DNA from: Prevotella sp.
GTDB lineage: Bacteria > Bacteroidota > Bacteroidia > Bacteroidales > Bacteroidaceae
Direction of reading: 5' to 3'
Assembly: GCA_017442825.1 (NCBI GenBank)
Contig: JAFRYZ010000020.1
Span: 1-61,031 of the forward strand
DNA length: 61,031 nucleotides
Below the pieces are notes generated by a model. It was not told the origin of the DNA and made no database searches. It saw nothing but the letters and a program-made list of their open reading frames with translations. Below, piece after piece: positions 33,406 through 43,741 of this stretch; position 1 is the stretch's first letter; every line of letters starts with the position of its first letter. The position numbers and the translations under genes are program-made.

Positions 33406-33452
33406 AAGTAAATCGGGCGGATGTTTTTCATCTGCCCGATTTACTTTATTTT
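33406..33452 (+). terminator. terminator before susC
   Basis: An 18-bp stem with one G-T pair (33406-33423 with 33429-33446; arm AGTAAATCGGGCGGATG), then TTATTTTTT. Confidence 0.88.
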
Positions 33453-33471
33453 TTGATTTCTCACCTAAATA

Positions 33472-33503
33472 TTTGCACGTTTTCAAAAATATGTGTATTT
33501 TTG
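33472..33503 (+). promoter_or_regulatory. susC promoter (TTTG 33472-33475, TATTTTTG 33496-33503)
   Basis: Consensus boxes with a 20-bp spacer. It would drive susC, susD and the binding lipoprotein. Confidence 0.8.
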
Positions 33504-33568
33504 CAAATTAGAAACAGTGTATAGCTAATTGAGAAACCAAATATTCACTAATCTAATTAATAATAACT

Positions 33569-36500
33569 ATGTCGAAAAGCTTAAAGAACATTGTTCGAAT
33601 GGCGCTACTTTTCGTCTTCCTGCTCATGGCAGGAAGCGCTTCAGCGCAACAGACAATTAAGGGTACTGTCGTCGATGCGACAGGTGAGCCTATCATCGGC
33701 GCTTCGGTGAAAGAACCGAAGAGTGCTAATGGTGCCATCACTGACCTTGACGGTAACTTTACCCTCAGTACTAACAGTAAGACGCTTGAAGTCTCATACG
33801 TTGGAATGAAGACCAAAACCGTCAACATTCAAGGTAAGACTACCGTGAATGTCACTCTCGAAGACGACTCTCAAGGTCTGAACGAAGTCGTGGTCATCGG
33901 TTATACCACCGTGCGCAAGCGTGACTTGACCGGTGCCGTATCTCAGGTGAGCGGTAAGCAGATTGAGGATGTCCCTGTGACCAACGTCACCGAGGCCCTG
34001 ACCGGTAAGATGGCTGGTGTGAACATCACCACTCCGGAAGGTTCTCCTGAGGCTGACGTAAAGATTCGCGTGCGTGGTGGTGGTTCTCTCTCACAGGACA
34101 ACTCTCCGCTCTACATCGTTGACGGCTTCGAAGTTGCTTCTATCAACGACATTGCTCCCTCTGAAATCGAGACCATCGACGTGCTGAAGGATGCTGCTTC
34201 TACCGCTATCTACGGTGCCCGCGGTGCCAACGGTGTCGTCATCGTTACGACCAAGAGCGGTAAGGAAGGTGGCGTCCAGGTTACTTTGAACGGATCTATC
34301 GGTTGGCGCAAGATGACCAAGGAAGTTAAGGTCATGGACCCCTACAACTTCGGTCTCTACCAGTATGAAATCAGTTCTGCGACACAGTTCAGTTCTACAA
34401 AATCCAACTATGGTTCTTGGGCTGACCTCGACCTTTTGAAAGGACAGGAAGGTACCAATTATCAGAAGGAGGTATTCGGAAGAACTGGTGTTCAGCACAC
34501 TTACGATGTCAGCGTCAGCGGTGGTTCCAAGGATCTGAAATTCAATGTGACCTATGCTCACAACGACCAGAAAGCCATCATGCTAGGTTCTGACTACAAA
34601 CGTGACAACGTCAGTGCCAAGTTGAATGCAAAAATCAACAAGTGGTTGTCTCTCGACTTCAAGGCTGCTTTGGCTAACGAGAAACTGAACGGTCTCGGTT
34701 CTGGTGCCGACACCAACGAGTCTAATGCTGCCAACTCTATCGTTGCACACACCGTTCGCTTCCAACCGATTATGGGTACTGGCGAAGAGGACGAAGACGA
34801 AGAGAATGCTTCTTCTACCCGTGTGAACCCGTTGGAGCGTATCCTCGGTACCTACAAGCAGAAGCGCACCTTCTCACAGACCTACAACGGAGGTTTGACA
34901 TGGAAGCCGTTCAAGGGCTGGACCTTCAAGACCAAGTTGCAGTATCAGTGGAAGAACATCGACACCGATCAGGTTTGGCTGGGCAAGGCCGCTACCAGTT
35001 CCAAGTATGGCGATGCAGGTAGTCCTCAGGCAGTATTGAGCTATGATGACCGTAGAACCATCAGCAACACCAACACCATCCAGTATGACAACAAGAAACT
35101 CTTCGGCGGTCGCGACCGCATGACCATCATCCTCGGTCATGAGTGGAAGAGCACCAAGCAGACTCAGCGCGAGAGCGTTTCTACCAAGTTCGACAACACT
35201 GCAACTGTTGCCTATATCCTTTCCCACATGTCTGCAGCAGATAACGTAAAGCCGAACTACTCTTACATCTATCCTGACAACACCCTGCTCTCCTACTTCG
35301 GACAGGTATTGTACACCATCAACGACAAATACCTCTTTAACTTGACCCTCCGTACCGACGGTTCCAGCTTGTTCGGCGAAGGTCACAAGTGGGGCTGGTT
35401 CCCAGCAGCACAGTTTGCATGGCGTATGAACGAGGAAGCCTTCCTGAAGGACGTGAAGTGGATTTCCAACTTGAAGCTGCGTCTCTCTTACGGTACCGCA
35501 GGTAACAACCGTATTCCTTCTGGTATCCTCGCCGTACTGTACAAGATGTCTGGCAACACCGGTACACACGTTTACTTCGACGAGAAAGAGACTCCACATG
35601 TTGAAACAGTGAAGTACATTCAGAACAACAACCTGAAGTGGGAGACCACCGTTACACGTAACTTCGGTATCGACTACGGTTTCTGGAGAGGACGCGTCAA
35701 CGGTAGCTTGGACCTCTACTGGAACACCACGAAAAACCTGCTGATGCTGGCACGTGCACAGAGCAACGCGGGTAGAACTTATCAGTACCAGAACTTCGGT
35801 CAGACCTCTAACAAGGGTATTGAGTTCTCTACCAATATCGTAGCTGTTGAAACGAAGAACTTCACCTTAAATGCCAACTTCAACATTGCTTGGAACAGCA
35901 ATAAGATTGACAAGCTGACCACCGACGACCCATGGCAGAGCAGTAGCTTCGCAGGTTCTACCTTCGGTGAGTACAACGACTACTACCTGACTGAAGGTGG
36001 TGCCCTCGGTGAGGTTTGGGGTTATAAGATGAATGGTTACTACAAGCCCGCTACTTGGGATGCAGAAGGAAACTTCACCGGTCAGGCAGGCGACCTCCGC
36101 CTCGTAGGTACTGTATGGTATCCTGTTGATGCCAACGGAAACGCAATTACCAATCCTGACAACTATCCTAACAAGAGCTACACCAAGACTGGTAGTGCAC
36201 TCTATCCAGGTGGACCGAAATTCGAGGTCGACGAAAACGGTAATCCTTACAAGCAGAAGTTAGGCAACACGATTCCTTCTGTTACTGGTGGTTTCGGTAT
36301 CGACGGACAGTGGCGCACCAAGTTTGGTACGTTCGACTACAACGTCTTCTGCAACTACTCTCTCGGCAACAAGATCCTGAATGGAACCAAGGCTGCCAAT
36401 GCCTTCTATTCAGGTTCTGCAGCTAACTGGAACCTTGTATCCGACTTCAATGTTGACAACCGCTTCTCATGGATTGACCCGACTACAGGTCTGAACCTCG

Positions 36501-36892
36501 GTCGTCCAAGCGAGCAGGTTGCCGGCTCTGACTATTTCTCTGATGAAAAGGCTATCATGAACCGCCTGGCTGAACTCAACAATGGCAAGGGTATGTACAA
36601 CCCCGCTGCTGCCAGCACCATGCCGATTACAGACTATGCACTGGAGAAGGCTTCATTCCTGCGTCTGCAGAGCGTTACCATTGGTTATAGCCTGCCGAAA
36701 CTTTGGGTGAAAAAGGCATATCTTGAATCTCTCCGTATTTACTTCACCGCCCACAACCTGGCAACATGGACCAACTATGGTGGCTACGACCCCGAAGTTG
36801 ACGTCAGCAAGAACCCCATGTGCCCGGGCATCGACTATGCAGCTTATCCAAAGAGCCGCTCATACGTGATGGGTGTTAACGTAACATTCTAA
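33569..36892 (+). CDS. SusC/RagA-family TonB-dependent outer-membrane transporter
   Basis: A 1107-aa outer-membrane importer for oligosaccharides. The signal peptide ends ASAQQ. The carboxypeptidase-D-like domain is TIKGTVVDATGEPIIGASV...TDLDGNFTLST. A TonB-box-like stretch NEVVVIGYTTVRKRDLTGAV precedes the plug (LTGKMAGVNITTPEGSPEAD, SPLYIVDGFEVASINDIAPS, YGARGANGVVIVTTKSG). The barrel ends SYVMGVNVTF with the terminal Phe. An acidic insert (GTGEEDEDEENASS) near residue 410 is a likely extracellular loop. It pairs with susD 18 nt downstream. By context the substrate is a pectin fragment. Confidence 0.96.
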   Translation: MSKSLKNIVRMALLFVFLLMAGSASAQQTIKGTVVDATGEPIIGASVKEPKSANGAITDLDGNFTLSTNSKTLEVSYVGMKTKTVNIQGKTTVNVTLEDDSQGLNEVVVIGYTTVRKRDLTGAVSQVSGKQIEDVPVTNVTEALTGKMAGVNITTPEGSPEADVKIRVRGGGSLSQDNSPLYIVDGFEVASINDIAPSEIETIDVLKDAASTAIYGARGANGVVIVTTKSGKEGGVQVTLNGSIGWRKMTKEVKVMDPYNFGLYQYEISSATQFSSTKSNYGSWADLDLLKGQEGTNYQKEVFGRTGVQHTYDVSVSGGSKDLKFNVTYAHNDQKAIMLGSDYKRDNVSAKLNAKINKWLSLDFKAALANEKLNGLGSGADTNESNAANSIVAHTVRFQPIMGTGEEDEDEENASSTRVNPLERILGTYKQKRTFSQTYNGGLTWKPFKGWTFKTKLQYQWKNIDTDQVWLGKAATSSKYGDAGSPQAVLSYDDRRTISNTNTIQYDNKKLFGGRDRMTIILGHEWKSTKQTQRESVSTKFDNTATVAYILSHMSAADNVKPNYSYIYPDNTLLSYFGQVLYTINDKYLFNLTLRTDGSSLFGEGHKWGWFPAAQFAWRMNEEAFLKDVKWISNLKLRLSYGTAGNNRIPSGILAVLYKMSGNTGTHVYFDEKETPHVETVKYIQNNNLKWETTVTRNFGIDYGFWRGRVNGSLDLYWNTTKNLLMLARAQSNAGRTYQYQNFGQTSNKGIEFSTNIVAVETKNFTLNANFNIAWNSNKIDKLTTDDPWQSSSFAGSTFGEYNDYYLTEGGALGEVWGYKMNGYYKPATWDAEGNFTGQAGDLRLVGTVWYPVDANGNAITNPDNYPNKSYTKTGSALYPGGPKFEVDENGNPYKQKLGNTIPSVTGGFGIDGQWRTKFGTFDYNVFCNYSLGNKILNGTKAANAFYSGSAANWNLVSDFNVDNRFSWIDPTTGLNLGRPSEQVAGSDYFSDEKAIMNRLAELNNGKGMYNPAAASTMPITDYALEKASFLRLQSVTIGYSLPKLWVKKAYLESLRIYFTAHNLATWTNYGGYDPEVDVSKNPMCPGIDYAAYPKSRSYVMGVNVTF

Positions 36893-36910
36893 CCCGAAAA
36901 AATTATCAAA

Positions 36911-39061
36911 ATGAAAAATAAGATATTAAAAACCATGTTCCTCGGCTGCGGGGTCTTAGCTCTGACAGCTTGTAGCGACTTCCTTTCACCGGAATCAGAT
37001 TCTCTGACTGAAGACGTGAAGGTATTTGAAAATCCTGCCTCTACAGCTTTGGCTGTCAATGGTCTCTATGCCGACCTCTGTGGTGAGGCATATACTCAGC
37101 TGATGACCATCCATCAAGGTTCGGGTACGGATGTTGAATTGATCGACGGTATCGGTGCAACGGCAACAGCTGCCAGCGAGCGCGGTGCCATGAACTACAA
37201 TGCCACTGCCGGCGGTTGGGCTAAATTAGGAACGCTGTGGGAGAATCTCTACGGAACCATCCTGGATTGCAACCGCGTCATTGACGGTGTCAATGCCAGC
37301 AAGACTTTCACAGAAGGATCGGAAGCCGACAAGCAGCTGATGGGTAAATACCTCTCTGAGGCTTATACCATCCGTGCTATGGTCTATCTCGACCTGGTAC
37401 GTGTCTTTGGTGATGTTCCTTTCATGAAAGAAGCCACCAAGGAAGATCTCTCCAATGCCAATGTCGGCAAGACCGACCGTGACGTCATCCTCGACCAGAT
37501 GATTGCAGACCTGGAATGGGTAGTAGAAAAGAACTATCTGCCTTGGGCTAATCAGGTAACCAGCGAGCATATCAACATGGGCTATGCTGAGGCTTTGCTT
37601 GCCAACATCTATATGACTCGTGCCGGATATGCTATCCGCGAAGCAGGTGGTCAGGCTGAAGGTCAGCCCTACAGTGTTGAAGCAAAATTGGCTGCCGGCT
37701 ATGTCAAGGCTGACTACTCTGATGATGTTTATCAGACCCTTCGTCCTTCTGATGAAGACTGCAAGACCTATTACACCAAGGCTAAAGAACACCTGAAGAA
37801 GGTCATCGACAGTGGTATCCACAAGATGAACCCGTCATTTGTAAACGAATGGTATAATGTGAATCAGTTGAAACTCGATCAGACCTACAATGAGAACATG
37901 TTCGAGATAGCCATGGGCTTCGGAAATGCCGGTGAGTTGGGCTACACTGTTGGTGTGCGTCTGAACGACAGCAAGAAGAAGATGAACAAAATTACTGACT
38001 TTGGATTTACCAACTCATCTGGTAAGCTGAAGACAACCGCCGTTCAGCTCTATTCCTACGCAGCAGGCGACCAGCGTCGCGACATCACCTGTGTCAACTA
38101 CGAGATTGTTGACATCGACCGCTCCGTAACAATTCCTGGCGGAACATGGACAACAGCTGAAACCTTCCTGAGCAACAAGCCATTCGGCCTCTACATTGGT
38201 AAGTGGGACGTTCGCAAGATGTCTGACCAGTGGAGAAACCAGAACCTCACCGCTACTGCGAAGTTTGGTTATGGTATCAACCCCATCCGCATGCGCTATC
38301 CGCAAGTTCTGCTTTGGTATGCTGAGTGTTTGAACGAACTCAACGGTGGCCCGACAGAAGAGGCTAAGGAGTGCGTCAAGAAAGTACATGCACGCGCCTA
38401 CTATGGTGACGAGAGCAATAGCGAGTTGGACGATTTCTTGGAGTATGTCGACGGTATCAGCACCAAGGAAGATTTCCTGAACCTGATCTGCGAAGAGAAC
38501 AAGTTGGAGTTCTGCGGTGAAGGCTTCCGCAAGTGGGACCTCATCCGTTGGAACAAGCTGCACCAGATGATTTGGAAGGCTAAGCAAACTTATCTCAAGT
38601 GGCAGAATGCCGGATACTTCCCAGAGAAGATTTACTGGAAATATACGGATGACACTGAGAAGAAAGTGGACGACGCTTCTATCACATGGTATGGTCAGAG
38701 TGGTTCATGGAATGGCTTCTACGGAATCTCTACGGCTTCCAAGGTTACGGAAATCGACAATGACTGGCTCGAGGTCAACGGTTATCGCTCACCGAAGGGT
38801 GTCGTATATCCAGGTCAGGGTGCCGACGGTAAGGGTCTCAATGCCTGCAGCTATAACAAGGGTGCGTTCGGACAAACTCCTTCCTCACTCGCTGTTGACC
38901 TGCCGTCGATCTGCGGTGGTCTTGTAGGAACCCAGATGCCGACAGCTTCAGCTAAATGCACAGACCAGGGCGTAACAGTCAAGAACCGTTACCTCATGCC
39001 TATCTATACCAACGTGCTCAATTCTTCTAATGGGCGTCTGTATAATTCTTATGGATACTAA
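36911..39061 (+). CDS. SusD/RagB-family outer-membrane lipoprotein
   Basis: A 716-aa surface lipoprotein that caps the SusC barrel and binds glycan. The lipobox is LALTACS. N-terminal AVNGLYADLCGE, the TPR-like YLSEAYTIRAMVYLDLVRVFGDVP and the C-terminal ENKLEFCGEGFRKWDLIRWNKL are hallmark SusD segments. It is longer than typical (about 500-650), with extra sequence at about 560-690. It is co-transcribed with susC. Confidence 0.95.
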   Translation: MKNKILKTMFLGCGVLALTACSDFLSPESDSLTEDVKVFENPASTALAVNGLYADLCGEAYTQLMTIHQGSGTDVELIDGIGATATAASERGAMNYNATAGGWAKLGTLWENLYGTILDCNRVIDGVNASKTFTEGSEADKQLMGKYLSEAYTIRAMVYLDLVRVFGDVPFMKEATKEDLSNANVGKTDRDVILDQMIADLEWVVEKNYLPWANQVTSEHINMGYAEALLANIYMTRAGYAIREAGGQAEGQPYSVEAKLAAGYVKADYSDDVYQTLRPSDEDCKTYYTKAKEHLKKVIDSGIHKMNPSFVNEWYNVNQLKLDQTYNENMFEIAMGFGNAGELGYTVGVRLNDSKKKMNKITDFGFTNSSGKLKTTAVQLYSYAAGDQRRDITCVNYEIVDIDRSVTIPGGTWTTAETFLSNKPFGLYIGKWDVRKMSDQWRNQNLTATAKFGYGINPIRMRYPQVLLWYAECLNELNGGPTEEAKECVKKVHARAYYGDESNSELDDFLEYVDGISTKEDFLNLICEENKLEFCGEGFRKWDLIRWNKLHQMIWKAKQTYLKWQNAGYFPEKIYWKYTDDTEKKVDDASITWYGQSGSWNGFYGISTASKVTEIDNDWLEVNGYRSPKGVVYPGQGADGKGLNACSYNKGAFGQTPSSLAVDLPSICGGLVGTQMPTASAKCTDQGVTVKNRYLMPIYTNVLNSSNGRLYNSYGY

Positions 39062-39081
39062 TTCTTTATAATAGAACAACA

Positions 39082-40320
39082 ATGAAAAAGATTAATCAAT
39101 ATATCATTGCGGCAGCCATCCCCCTTCTGGGGATGCTGGCTGCCTGTACTGACGGAAACGACTGGACAGTAGATTCTTCTGCTGCCCGCCAGCGCACTCC
39201 GGACGGACTTGCGGCGGAAGTTGATGAAACGACCTTGGAGATAGATCTCAAATGGAACAAGGCTGCTGGTGCTATCGGCTATGAAGTCCAAATCAGTGAA
39301 TCTCCCCTCTCAGAAGGATTTGACGACACTGAAGGAATCCCTACTTTCTATACTTCTGAAAGTCCGCTGACCATCGAACGCGATAACGGTCTCATTGAAA
39401 TCAAAGAGAACACCACTTATTATGTTCGCGTACGCGCACTCTCTGAAACGAAGAAACCCAGTAAGTGGATTACCGACGATATCACCAGCGGTAAATTCAA
39501 GGTTAATACTCCTCCTTTGCTGTGGATTGACGATACAGGTGTAGGTGAGACCACACTGACCATGAAGTGGCACGAAATCAAGTATGCTACTCCTTCTGTC
39601 ATCATCAATGAGAACACAGGTGAACTCTACGATTTGGGCGAGGAGGAAAAGGAAGCTATGACCTACACTGCTACAGGTCTGAATGATGGTGAAGAATACA
39701 CTTTCATCCTTCTTGACGAAGAAGGCAACCAGATTGGCAAAGCTATTAAGTCAACAGAAAAAGCGCCGAACATGGAACTTGCTCGTGAGATTATGAACTT
39801 GAGCGGATTCGTATCAGGCGGAACTGCTGTCTTGACAGATGAACAGTTTGGCGACTTCGTGGTTACCATGAACGACCAGGCATCCAAGTACAAGGGTGAG
39901 AACAAGGACATCCGTATGATTAGTCCGACGAATGTTGTCGGTGAAAAGATTACCCACTATCGTTTCAACACGAACACCAAGGAAATGGCAACTCCAAGCC
40001 ATTGGGATGTTGAAAAGGGTGATTACACGAAGAACTACATCAAACTGAGTGTTCCTGCAAAGGGCCGTCTCTACATCTATGCATACACAGGTACTGCTGG
40101 ACGTACTATGAATGTCGGCTATCGAGTTAACAATGATGGACAAATCTCAGAGACTGTAGTTTGGGACGGCGAATTGGACAGCAACTTGAAGGACAATGCT
40201 AAAGAAGGTGAAGCTGTCAACTATATCAAGGTTTATGCCGATCAGCCAGGCGACTACTTCATCAACTGTCCTGTTGGTGCTATCTACATCTACGGATTCA
40301 TCTTCGTTCCCGATGAGTAA
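39082..40320 (+). CDS. surface glycan-binding-type lipoprotein (FN3 plus C-terminal beta domain)
   Basis: A 412-aa lipoprotein (GMLAACTDGND) in the SusE/F position, 20 nt after susD. Residues about 40-135 and 135-230 look like two FN3 modules (IDLKWNKAAGAIGYEVQIS, TYYVRVRALSETKKPSKW; TLTMKWHEIKYATPS, LNDGEEYTFILLDEEGNQIG). The C-terminal 170 residues form a beta-sandwich with KLSVPAKGRLYIYAYTG and YIKVYADQPGDYFINCPVGA, similar to the pectin-binding-like modules in the neighbouring secreted proteins. The role in retaining pectin at the surface is inferred from locus position. Confidence 0.8.
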   Translation: MKKINQYIIAAAIPLLGMLAACTDGNDWTVDSSAARQRTPDGLAAEVDETTLEIDLKWNKAAGAIGYEVQISESPLSEGFDDTEGIPTFYTSESPLTIERDNGLIEIKENTTYYVRVRALSETKKPSKWITDDITSGKFKVNTPPLLWIDDTGVGETTLTMKWHEIKYATPSVIINENTGELYDLGEEEKEAMTYTATGLNDGEEYTFILLDEEGNQIGKAIKSTEKAPNMELAREIMNLSGFVSGGTAVLTDEQFGDFVVTMNDQASKYKGENKDIRMISPTNVVGEKITHYRFNTNTKEMATPSHWDVEKGDYTKNYIKLSVPAKGRLYIYAYTGTAGRTMNVGYRVNNDGQISETVVWDGELDSNLKDNAKEGEAVNYIKVYADQPGDYFINCPVGAIYIYGFIFVPDE

Positions 40321-40359
40321 AGCCTAAGTATCAAAAGAATCACAATCTCTATATGTCTG

Positions 40360-40391
40360 AAGGAGTGCCGATTGGCACTCCTTCTTTCTAT
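40360..40391 (+). terminator. terminator after the susCD-lipoprotein operon
   Basis: A perfect 10-bp stem (AAGGAGTGCC, 40360-40369 with 40374-40383), loop GATT, then CTTTCT. Confidence 0.85.
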
Positions 40392-40451
40392 ATCCACTAC
40401 CCGTTTTGGGATCCGGAAAAAACAAACGAAGTAGTAATTTGTAGCGAAACA

Positions 40452-40482
40452 TTTGTTTTTCGCCAAAATCTTTGTACATTTG
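40452..40482 (+). promoter_or_regulatory. promoter (TTTG 40452-40455, TACATTTG 40475-40482)
   Basis: A 19-bp spacer, 47 nt upstream of the lyase ATG. Confidence 0.8.
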
Positions 40483-40529
40483 TAGCGGATTATCATCATT
40501 CCATCAGCTATTAATTACATATTATAAAT

Positions 40530-42083
40530 ATGAAGCATTTATCAAAACTGATTTATCTGTTCTCTGCCCTGCTCTTTGTAGCCTGCGGCGGAGGTGACGA
40601 CAGTGGAAGTGGAGGCGGCTCCACAGGTACATTACCCGTAAAGACCAAGTCACGCACTTTGGCATTCCCCGGAGCTGACGGTGCTGCCAGCACGATTACG
40701 GGCGGTGCCGAAGGTAGTGTGTATGTCGTGACAAGTCTTGAAGACGACGGCAGTGTTGGTACGCTGCGCAATGCCCTGCAAACAGGAAACCGTACCATCG
40801 TCTTTGCTGTTGGCGGTCAAATCAACCTGAAGAACAAACTGACCATCAACCAATCCAACATCACGATTGCCGGACAGACGGCTCCTGGTGGCGGTATTAC
40901 CATTGCCGGTTATCCCGTATATGTTGGTCAAGAAAACAGCAAGAAACCAGACAACGTGATTATCCGTTATCTCCGTTTCCGTATGGGCGACCAGAACATC
41001 GACAACCCCAATTTTGAAGCCGACGACGGCGATGCTTTGGGAGGCAAAGACGGCAGCAACATCTTGATTGACCACTGCTCTATCTCATGGAGCACAGACG
41101 AATGTGCGTCCTTCTCACGTGTCGAGAACTTCATTCTGCAATACTGCATCATTTCAGAGAGTCTGAAGAAGTCGGCACATCCAAAGGGCAACCACGGCTA
41201 TGGCGGCATCTGGGGTGGCAAGAACGCATCCTACCACCACAACCTCATTGCCTGCCACGATTCGCGTAACCCACGTTTCGACCACGGCTATGTAGCAAGA
41301 GCCTATGGCGGTCCTATCGACTATGTCAACAATGTGGTTTATGGCTGGGGTGGCAACTCTACCTATGGCGGTGAGACAGGCAATACGTACACCTTCCATA
41401 TCAATATGGAAAACAACTATTACAAGCCTGCGTCTTATTCTTCACACAAAGACCGCCTGATAGAGGTTACCACCATGTGCGGCAACTGTACCAACAACGT
41501 TGCTCCTTGTGAGTGTACGCCAGCACAGCTCTACATCAGTGGCAACTATGTCAACGGCGTTGCCAACAAGGATTGGAATGGTGTTGAATGGGGAAAGAGT
41601 ACTAAAGTAAATGGTATAACGTATAACGACAGCCGTACCAATGAGACTTTACTCGGTCTGTCCAAGCTCAACAGTCGCTGGACATCAGGATTGACAGCCC
41701 TCTCTTTCAAAGAGTCTGCAGCGGATGCCTTCAACAGTGTCTTGGGTTGTGCCGGTGCTTCATTGATACGCGATGCTGTTGACCTTCGTGTCATCAACAA
41801 TGTCCGTAATGGTTCTGGTAGTTTGATCGACTCACAGAGCGACGTCGGCGGTTATCCCGACCTTGCTCCTGGCACGGCTCTGACCGACACCGACAAAGAT
41901 GGTATGCCGGACAAATGGGAAATTGATGAGATGCAGAAACTTGGTGTTACGGGTAAAGCCGTCAGCGAGTTCAAACCCAATGCTTACAACATCACGGGCA
42001 AATACACCAATCTGGAAGTGTATATGAACGAACTGGTAATGGCAACCTTCCCCACTGGTGCCAAAGCTACGGCTACACGATAA
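40530..42083 (+). CDS. PL1-like pectate lyase, surface lipoprotein
   Basis: A 517-aa lipoprotein (LLFVACGGGDDSG; the Gly/Asp run after Cys is a surface-export-like signal). The beta-helix core has TIAGQTAPGGGITIAGYPVY, NVIIRYLRFRMGD, ILIDHCSISWSTDECASF, WGGKNASYHHNLIACHDSRN and YVNNVVYGWGG, as in PL1 lyases. A C-terminal Ca-binding-type segment DTDKDGMPDKWE follows. Being membrane-tethered, it likely makes the first cuts in de-esterified homogalacturonan at the cell surface, unlike the two following soluble paralogues. It has its own promoter and terminator. Confidence 0.88.
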   Translation: MKHLSKLIYLFSALLFVACGGGDDSGSGGGSTGTLPVKTKSRTLAFPGADGAASTITGGAEGSVYVVTSLEDDGSVGTLRNALQTGNRTIVFAVGGQINLKNKLTINQSNITIAGQTAPGGGITIAGYPVYVGQENSKKPDNVIIRYLRFRMGDQNIDNPNFEADDGDALGGKDGSNILIDHCSISWSTDECASFSRVENFILQYCIISESLKKSAHPKGNHGYGGIWGGKNASYHHNLIACHDSRNPRFDHGYVARAYGGPIDYVNNVVYGWGGNSTYGGETGNTYTFHINMENNYYKPASYSSHKDRLIEVTTMCGNCTNNVAPCECTPAQLYISGNYVNGVANKDWNGVEWGKSTKVNGITYNDSRTNETLLGLSKLNSRWTSGLTALSFKESAADAFNSVLGCAGASLIRDAVDLRVINNVRNGSGSLIDSQSDVGGYPDLAPGTALTDTDKDGMPDKWEIDEMQKLGVTGKAVSEFKPNAYNITGKYTNLEVYMNELVMATFPTGAKATATR

Positions 42084-42103
42084 CCCCTGATCATCACTAT
42101 TAT

Positions 42104-42136
42104 AAGGCTCACCATAAAAACGGGTGAGCCTTTTTT
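42104..42136 (+). terminator. terminator after the lipoprotein lyase gene
   Basis: A 10-bp stem AAGGCTCACC/GGTGAGCCTT (42104-42113 with 42123-42132) followed by TTTT. Confidence 0.88.
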
Positions 42137-42189
42137 CTTTTTCCACTCATTTCGCCAATAATTCCACCTATAATTGTGCCTTTTCTTCT

Positions 42190-42197
42190 TACCTTTG
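42190..42197 (+). promoter_or_regulatory. -7 box TACCTTTG of the tandem PL1 genes
   Basis: 30 nt upstream of the ATG at 42227. It would drive both lyases. Confidence 0.7.
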
Positions 42198-42226
42198 TAG
42201 CAAGAAAACAAAAAAAACAATTTGGC

Positions 42227-43738
42227 ATGAACAAAAAAATGATGATGATGGGCATGATGGTGGCAGGATGCCTCAGCCTGTGTGCCCAAGACAAGACGCC
42301 TGCATTTCCTGGAGCAGAAGGTTTCGGAATGTACACAACCGGCGGTCGTGGCGGTAAGGTTTATCATGTGACGACCATTGAGGACAACGACCAACCTGGT
42401 TCTTTTCGCTATGCTCTGAATCAGAAAGGTCCGCGAACGATTGTCTTTGATGTGTCGGGAACGATCCACCTGACCTCGGAACTGAAGGTCAAGAACGGTG
42501 ATGTCACCATTGCCGGACAGACAGCTCCTGGCGACGGCATCTGCGTAGCCGATCATCCGTTTGTCATCTCCTGCGACAACATCATCCTCCGCTATATGCG
42601 TTTCCGTCTGGGCAATAAGTTTATTGCTGATCATGAGGGTGACGGTCTCGGTTCTATGGACCACGACAACATTATCGTTGACCACTGTTCCGTCAGCTGG
42701 AGCATCGACGAATGTCTGTCGGTCTATGGGGGAAAGAACATCACCGTACAGTGGTGCATCGCCTCACAAAGCCTCCGCAACTCAGGCCATGCCAAGGGTG
42801 CCCACGGCTATGGCGGCAACTGGGGCGGTAGCGGTGCATCCTACCACCACAACCTGCTGGCTCACCACGACTCCCGTTGCCCGCGCTTGGGTCCGCGTGT
42901 GAGCACGCAGACCGATGAACGGGTGGATATCCGCAACAACGTGTTCTACAACTGGGGCGGCAACGGCTGTTATGGCGGTGAAGGACAGAACGTAAACATC
43001 GTCAACAACTACTACAAGCCTGGTCCAGGCACCATGAAGCGTGGTGAACGTATAGCCACACGCATTGCCCAGATTAACATAAGAACAACCCAATACACCC
43101 ACCATGACACCGACCAACCCAACAAATGGGACGTGATGTGGCACCGATGGGGTAAGTATTACATCGACGGCAACGTCAATGCCAAGTATGGCGACGTGAC
43201 CGACGAGAACTGGGAAGAAGGAGTTTATCCGCAGATTGACAACGAAAAGTGTGACGGTACTTTCACCAAGGAGACTAAAGACACCATCCGACTGGCACAG
43301 CCCATCCCCCATCCCACCACTACCACTCACGATGCAAAGACCGCTTATGAGCGCGTGTTGCAGTATGCTGGTGCCAGCCTGCACCGCGACTGGGTCGATG
43401 AGTTGATGGTCAGTGACACTCGCAATGGTGTGGCAAGTCATACGGGAGTCAAGAAAGACCAGAAAGGACGCAACAATATCCCTGGCATCATCGACTCACA
43501 GGAAGACAACAAACCTGCCGATGCCGGTGCTGACTGGCAGGCATGGCCTGTTCTGAAGAGTGAACCTGCACCGAAAGATTCTGACGGTGACGGCATGCCA
43601 GATGCTTGGGAGAAAGCCAACGGACTGAATCCCAACGATGCTGCGGACGGGAACAAGACCGACAAAGAGGGATATACCCATTTGGAGCGCTACCTGAACT
43701 CCATCGTTGCCGACATCACGACCAAACAAAATCAATAA
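42227..43738 (+). CDS. secreted PL1-like pectate lyase (tandem copy 1)
   Basis: A 503-aa exported lyase. The start at 42227 (MNKKMMMMGMMVAGCLSLCA) gives a signal peptide and lies after the promoter box; the longer in-frame start is rejected. Motifs are PAFPGAEGFGMYTTGGRGG, TIAGQTAPGDGICVADHPF, IIVDHCSVSWSIDECLSVYG and SGASYHHNLLAHHDSRCPRL, with a C-terminal DSDGDGMPDAWEKANGLNPN Ca-binding-type repeat. It is very similar in order and sequence to the next gene (43742-45421) and 3 nt from it, indicating tandem duplication. It lacks the C-terminal tail motif. Confidence 0.88.
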   Translation: MNKKMMMMGMMVAGCLSLCAQDKTPAFPGAEGFGMYTTGGRGGKVYHVTTIEDNDQPGSFRYALNQKGPRTIVFDVSGTIHLTSELKVKNGDVTIAGQTAPGDGICVADHPFVISCDNIILRYMRFRLGNKFIADHEGDGLGSMDHDNIIVDHCSVSWSIDECLSVYGGKNITVQWCIASQSLRNSGHAKGAHGYGGNWGGSGASYHHNLLAHHDSRCPRLGPRVSTQTDERVDIRNNVFYNWGGNGCYGGEGQNVNIVNNYYKPGPGTMKRGERIATRIAQINIRTTQYTHHDTDQPNKWDVMWHRWGKYYIDGNVNAKYGDVTDENWEEGVYPQIDNEKCDGTFTKETKDTIRLAQPIPHPTTTTHDAKTAYERVLQYAGASLHRDWVDELMVSDTRNGVASHTGVKKDQKGRNNIPGIIDSQEDNKPADAGADWQAWPVLKSEPAPKDSDGDGMPDAWEKANGLNPNDAADGNKTDKEGYTHLERYLNSIVADITTKQNQ

Positions 43739-43741
43739 AAG